A DNA stretch of 64,000 nt, taken from positions 1 through 64,000 of the forward strand of contig JAWMQP010000010.1 of the NCBI GenBank assembly GCA_033283335.1, in the 5' to 3' direction. A model generated the notes under the pieces. It was not told the origin of the DNA. It ran no database searches and worked only from the letters and a program-made list of their open reading frames with translations. Each line of letters begins with the position of its first letter. The first letter of the stretch is position 1. This document shows positions 61,413-64,000 of the stretch, in pieces. The stretch is from Pseudomaricurvus sp033283335. Lineage in GTDB: Bacteria; Pseudomonadota; Gammaproteobacteria; Pseudomonadales; Cellvibrionaceae. Position numbers and translations under genes: made by a program.

Positions 61413-62987
61413 GTGATTGTTTTTACCGCCACCAATTTACGCACTCACGACGTGTATGTCGGAACGGCCAGAGAGAGTGTAGAAGAGGAGTGGGCCGAGT
61501 TATTGGCCCAGGCAGAGAATGGCACCAGCGGCCAGTTTTTTGAGCAGTTGCGCGAGCAGGGCGCGGCCGGATTTGAGGTCGATACCTGGGCCTACGGTGA
61601 GACTCCCGCCGAGGCGCGTGAGTCCATGCGTGAAGCGCGTGATGAGCTGGGTGCACAACCGATCAAGTCCAGTCGCGGCAGCAAGCCCACGCTGCGCCAG
61701 CCGAAGACAGCGCCTTCAGCCAGTATGAAAGCCCTGATGGCTGTCTTTGAAGAGGCCATGAGTGAAGAGGGCGAGTCCCTGGATGACGATGAGGCTTTGG
61801 AAGGCATTGGTTCGAGCAATCGCCAATCCCGTTCCTCGGAAGCGGAAACCCCTGCCGCAACGGCCGCTGTGGTTGAGCGCTCAGTTAAGGTTGAGCACTC
61901 GTCACGGGTTGAAAGTGTTTCTGCCCGGCCAGAACCGGTGAAACCGGTTGCGGAATCTGGTGCGTTGGCCGAGGACACGCCCTCGGCCGAAGAAGCCCGC
62001 CTGCAGGCTCGACTCGAGGCCATGAAAGCCGAAGAGGCTCGCATGTTGGCCCGTCTGGAAGCCATGAAGGCCGAGCAGGCAAGGTTGTTGGCCGGGCGGG
62101 ACAATGCGCCCGTAGCCGCCGACGTGTCCGCTGCGCAGCAACCGCAATCTGAACCCCAGGCCGAACATCAGGCTCAGCCCCAGGCCGAAGCCCAATCAGA
62201 ACAACAAGCCCCGCGTTCACAGGATGAGGCAGGTGTGCAATCGACAGCCGCCGACGAGGCCAGACGGCAGGCTCGACTGGAGGCCATGAAGGCCGCGCAA
62301 GCGAAATTGCTGCGTGAGCGGGAAGCCCAGCCGCCGCAGACTCCGACGTTTGCCAGGCCCGCGACACCGGCTCCTGCGGCCAAGATTGCCAGCGGTCGAA
62401 CCAGCTCGTCGGCTAAAGAGCGACGCATTCGTGACGCCATCGAAGCGGAGCGAGAGCGACGGGAATCCCTGCGTCAGTCCCAGGCCCGTGATGAGCACGC
62501 AGAGATGACCGCCGTCATGGCCAGGGTTGAAATGCGCCGCCTGGCGACCAAAAGAGCCAACGCCGAAAAGGCCAAGAAACAGGCGGCTCAGGTTCGCAGT
62601 GCTCGTCGCGCGGAAGAGCGCGCAAAAACTGCGCCTGCACCAGCGGCTAAACCAGCATCAGCCAGACCTTCATCGGCCAGCGTCAGTCCCCCTGTGGCTT
62701 CGGCACCCTCTCAGCCCACAGAGCCAACAAACCCCACAAGGCCCACACTGGCCTGTGACAGCGAGATGCCAATCGACAGCGTCCAGGCGGCGCTGAAGCT
62801 GGCCGCCGGGCGCACCGGCTCGAGCAGCAAGGAAAAGCGCATCAAAGAGGCCATTGAACAGGAAAAGGCCGAGCGGATGGCGAAACAGCAGGCTCAGCGG
62901 GCAAGAGAGGCGGATGAGATGGCAGCGATTCTCGCCCGCCTGGATGAAAGGGCCAAAGCCGCAGAGAAGTTCAAGCGTCGGCGCTGA
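61413..62987 (+). CDS. Long charged repeat protein with a GIY-YIG-like N-terminus
   Basis: A 524-residue protein starting with GTG behind AGAGGT. Residues ~1-75 recall a GIY-YIG nuclease fold (MIVFTATNLRTHDVYVGTARESVEEEWAELL: YVG corresponds to the second motif), but the first motif and the usual Arg are changed, so activity is doubtful. The rest is low-complexity, Ala/Glu/Arg-rich helix with internal repeats: ARLEAMKAEEARMLARLEAMKAEQ (three or more copies of ARLEAMKA) and two copies of GRTSSSAKERRIRDAIE / GRTGSSSKEKRIKEAIE, each followed by an AxxARxE-type helix. The repeats suggest a coiled or nucleic-acid-binding rod. No membrane segment. I do not know the function. Confidence 0.7.
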   Translation: MIVFTATNLRTHDVYVGTARESVEEEWAELLAQAENGTSGQFFEQLREQGAAGFEVDTWAYGETPAEARESMREARDELGAQPIKSSRGSKPTLRQPKTAPSASMKALMAVFEEAMSEEGESLDDDEALEGIGSSNRQSRSSEAETPAATAAVVERSVKVEHSSRVESVSARPEPVKPVAESGALAEDTPSAEEARLQARLEAMKAEEARMLARLEAMKAEQARLLAGRDNAPVAADVSAAQQPQSEPQAEHQAQPQAEAQSEQQAPRSQDEAGVQSTAADEARRQARLEAMKAAQAKLLREREAQPPQTPTFARPATPAPAAKIASGRTSSSAKERRIRDAIEAERERRESLRQSQARDEHAEMTAVMARVEMRRLATKRANAEKAKKQAAQVRSARRAEERAKTAPAPAAKPASARPSSASVSPPVASAPSQPTEPTNPTRPTLACDSEMPIDSVQAALKLAAGRTGSSSKEKRIKEAIEQEKAERMAKQQAQRAREADEMAAILARLDERAKAAEKFKRRR

Positions 62988-63053
62988 CGTGACAGGTCCC
63001 GACGCCAGGGTTAAGCAGATGCCGGCAGGCCCGCCTGGCATCACGGTTCGTTG

Positions 63054-63401
63054 TTAGGGTTGGGGGGTGAGTGCCGGGCCGTCAAACGCAACACCCTGCC
63101 AGCCCGTCTGCATGAAGTTGCGAATGTTCTGATGATCTGTGCCCTGCGGCTGTTGCAATACATCGTCACGGTAGAAGGCGCCGAAGCAGGCCAGGGTTTC
63201 GGATTCGCTCAGCTGGTTCATCTGGGCGAACGCCAGCAGTTTACATGAGCCCTGGTTTTGATCGGCGGCGTTATGGAGGTCGCCATTGCGAAAACTGGTA
63301 GGGGTGTAGGTGTAATTTGCTTCAATAATCGCCATGGTGTCGTTGAATTCTACGGCTGCCGGCGTGCTTCTCAATTTGACTAAAAATGCTTCAAGCGTCA
63401 T
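63054..63401 (-). CDS. HopJ-type effector family protein
   Basis: A 115-residue protein matching the HopJ family, named after a Pseudomonas type III effector but widespread in non-pathogens: FNDTMAIIEANYTYTPTSFRNG, NQGSCKLLAFAQMNQLSESETLACFGAFYRDDVL and HQNIRNFMQTGWQGVAFDG. Function is unknown and no secretion genes are nearby. It is convergent with the long charged protein and divergent from exbD. Confidence 0.88.
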   Translation of the reverse strand: MTLEAFLVKLRSTPAAVEFNDTMAIIEANYTYTPTSFRNGDLHNAADQNQGSCKLLAFAQMNQLSESETLACFGAFYRDDVLQQPQGTDHQNIRNFMQTGWQGVAFDGPALTPQP

Positions 63402-63612
63402 ATTTTGTTACCTTTGGTGACAAATTGCGGGGTTGAGGTGTCACTCTCTCCCCAAAATCGGGGGGCTAGCTTAACAAACTGTCGCCATAGGTTTCGAGTG
63501 TTAGTGTCTCGGCAATTTAGCTGGTAAGATGCTGACCTTGTTTGTTTTTCCGAACAATATATCGAACCGAAGGGCCGCGAGACGGCCGGGCAGAAAATGA
63601 GGTAGTTGTAAC

Positions 63613-64000
63613 GTGAGACGCAGAAAAGGCCGCGGTGGCGAAGAAGAAAGCAGCGATATCGACTTGACCCCCATGCTCGACGTGGTGTTCATCATGTTGA
63701 TTTTCTTCATTGTGACCGCATCGTTCGTGAAGGAATCCACTATTGACGTCAATATGCCTGAAAAGCAGGATAATCCCCCGCCCCCCACTAATGACGACAA
63801 TTCCGCCATTGTGGTCAAGGTGACGGCTTCTGACGAAGTCTGGATGGATGAGCGTCGTATTGATATCCGCGCTGTACGGGCTAACATTGAGCGAATTCAC
63901 GCTGAGCGTCCCAAGGCGCCGGTAGTGGTTAAGGCTGATGCCAACTCCACCGCCAAAGTGTTTGTCGCCGTAGCCGATGCAGCCCGTGAGGCGAATGTCT
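63613..64000 (+). CDS. exbD: ExbD/TolR-family biopolymer transport protein (incomplete at window end)
   Basis: Only the first 129 codons are present. The start is GTG at 63613, behind GAGG at about 10 bases. A short basic and acidic N-terminus is followed by the single membrane helix with the essential Asp, DIDLTPMLDVVFIMLIFF, and then a periplasmic domain (STIDVNMPEKQDNPPP..., VVVKADANSTAKVFVAVADAAREA). ExbD with ExbB energises TonB, as needed for the receptor at 26482. No exbB precedes it, so partner genes may follow beyond the window. Confidence 0.92.
   Translation, partial: MRRRKGRGGEEESSDIDLTPMLDVVFIMLIFFIVTASFVKESTIDVNMPEKQDNPPPPTNDDNSAIVVKVTASDEVWMDERRIDIRAVRANIERIHAERPKAPVVVKADANSTAKVFVAVADAAREANV

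Noticed and set aside
63430..63470. CCCC...GGGG hairpin upstream of the HopJ gene as a terminator
   Set aside because: The stem is short and no T run follows on either strand.

Overview
The window reads as chromosome of a gammaproteobacterium, most likely a marine polysaccharide degrader of the Cellvibrionales type. This rests on gene order: hemA-prfA-prmC diverging from a TPR gene, lolB, ispE, tRNA-Gln, prs, rplY, pth and ychF; leuS-lptE-holA; and miaB-phoH-ybeY-corC-lnt. A large TonB-dependent N-acetylglucosamine (GlcNAc) locus supports it. No database search was possible; product names come from motifs, lengths and synteny.

Layout. (1) About 300-5710 is a low-GC accessory island on the 3' side of a tRNA-Met gene. 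It holds a broken tRNA-like sequence with a hairpin in its anticodon arm, an unknown secreted protein, a small ORF, a large zinc-hook SMC/Rad50-type ATPase whose C-terminus carries a possible HEPN ribonuclease motif (RloC-like anticodon nuclease is the leading idea), and a serine recombinase. (2) 5715-11231 has tRNA-Met, a membrane di-iron hydroxylase, and the minus-strand housekeeping run ychF, pth, rplY, prs, tRNA-Gln. (3) 11239-19064 has ispE, lolB and a TPR lipoprotein on the minus strand, diverging from hemA-prfA-prmC-moeB. (4) 19226-25964 has a GAF/PAS/GGDEF/EAL protein, then holA, lptE and leuS. (5) 26360-39370 is the GlcNAc locus. Plus strand: TonB receptor, GlcNAc kinase, MFS permease, tryptophan-halogenase-like flavoprotein. 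Minus strand: LacI regulator, nagA, nagB, GH20 hexosaminidase. Three identical GACAACGTTGTC operators tie the two arms together.

(6) 39520-43459 holds a zinc-ribbon protein, a DUF218 protein, a NIT-like helical protein, a DUF6279-type lipoprotein and an unknown protein. (7) 43560-49375 is lnt-corC-ybeY-phoH-miaB. (8) 49643-59931 holds a DUF1820 protein, an unusual chalcone-isomerase-like/TonB fusion, a cyclic-nucleotide-domain protein, an RND efflux pair, a PilZ protein and several proteins of unknown function. (9) 59530-64000 has an SOS-controlled dinB (clear LexA box), a long charged protein with a GIY-YIG-like start, a HopJ-family protein, and the first part of exbD.

Working together: in the GlcNAc locus, secreted or surface hexosaminidase releases GlcNAc, the TonB receptor imports it or its oligomers, NagP carries it across the inner membrane, the kinase makes GlcNAc-6-P, and NagA and NagB feed fructose-6-P into glycolysis under NagR control. 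Recurrent short tandem duplications (12-20 bp units) occur at six or more sites, mostly in spacers or at gene ends.
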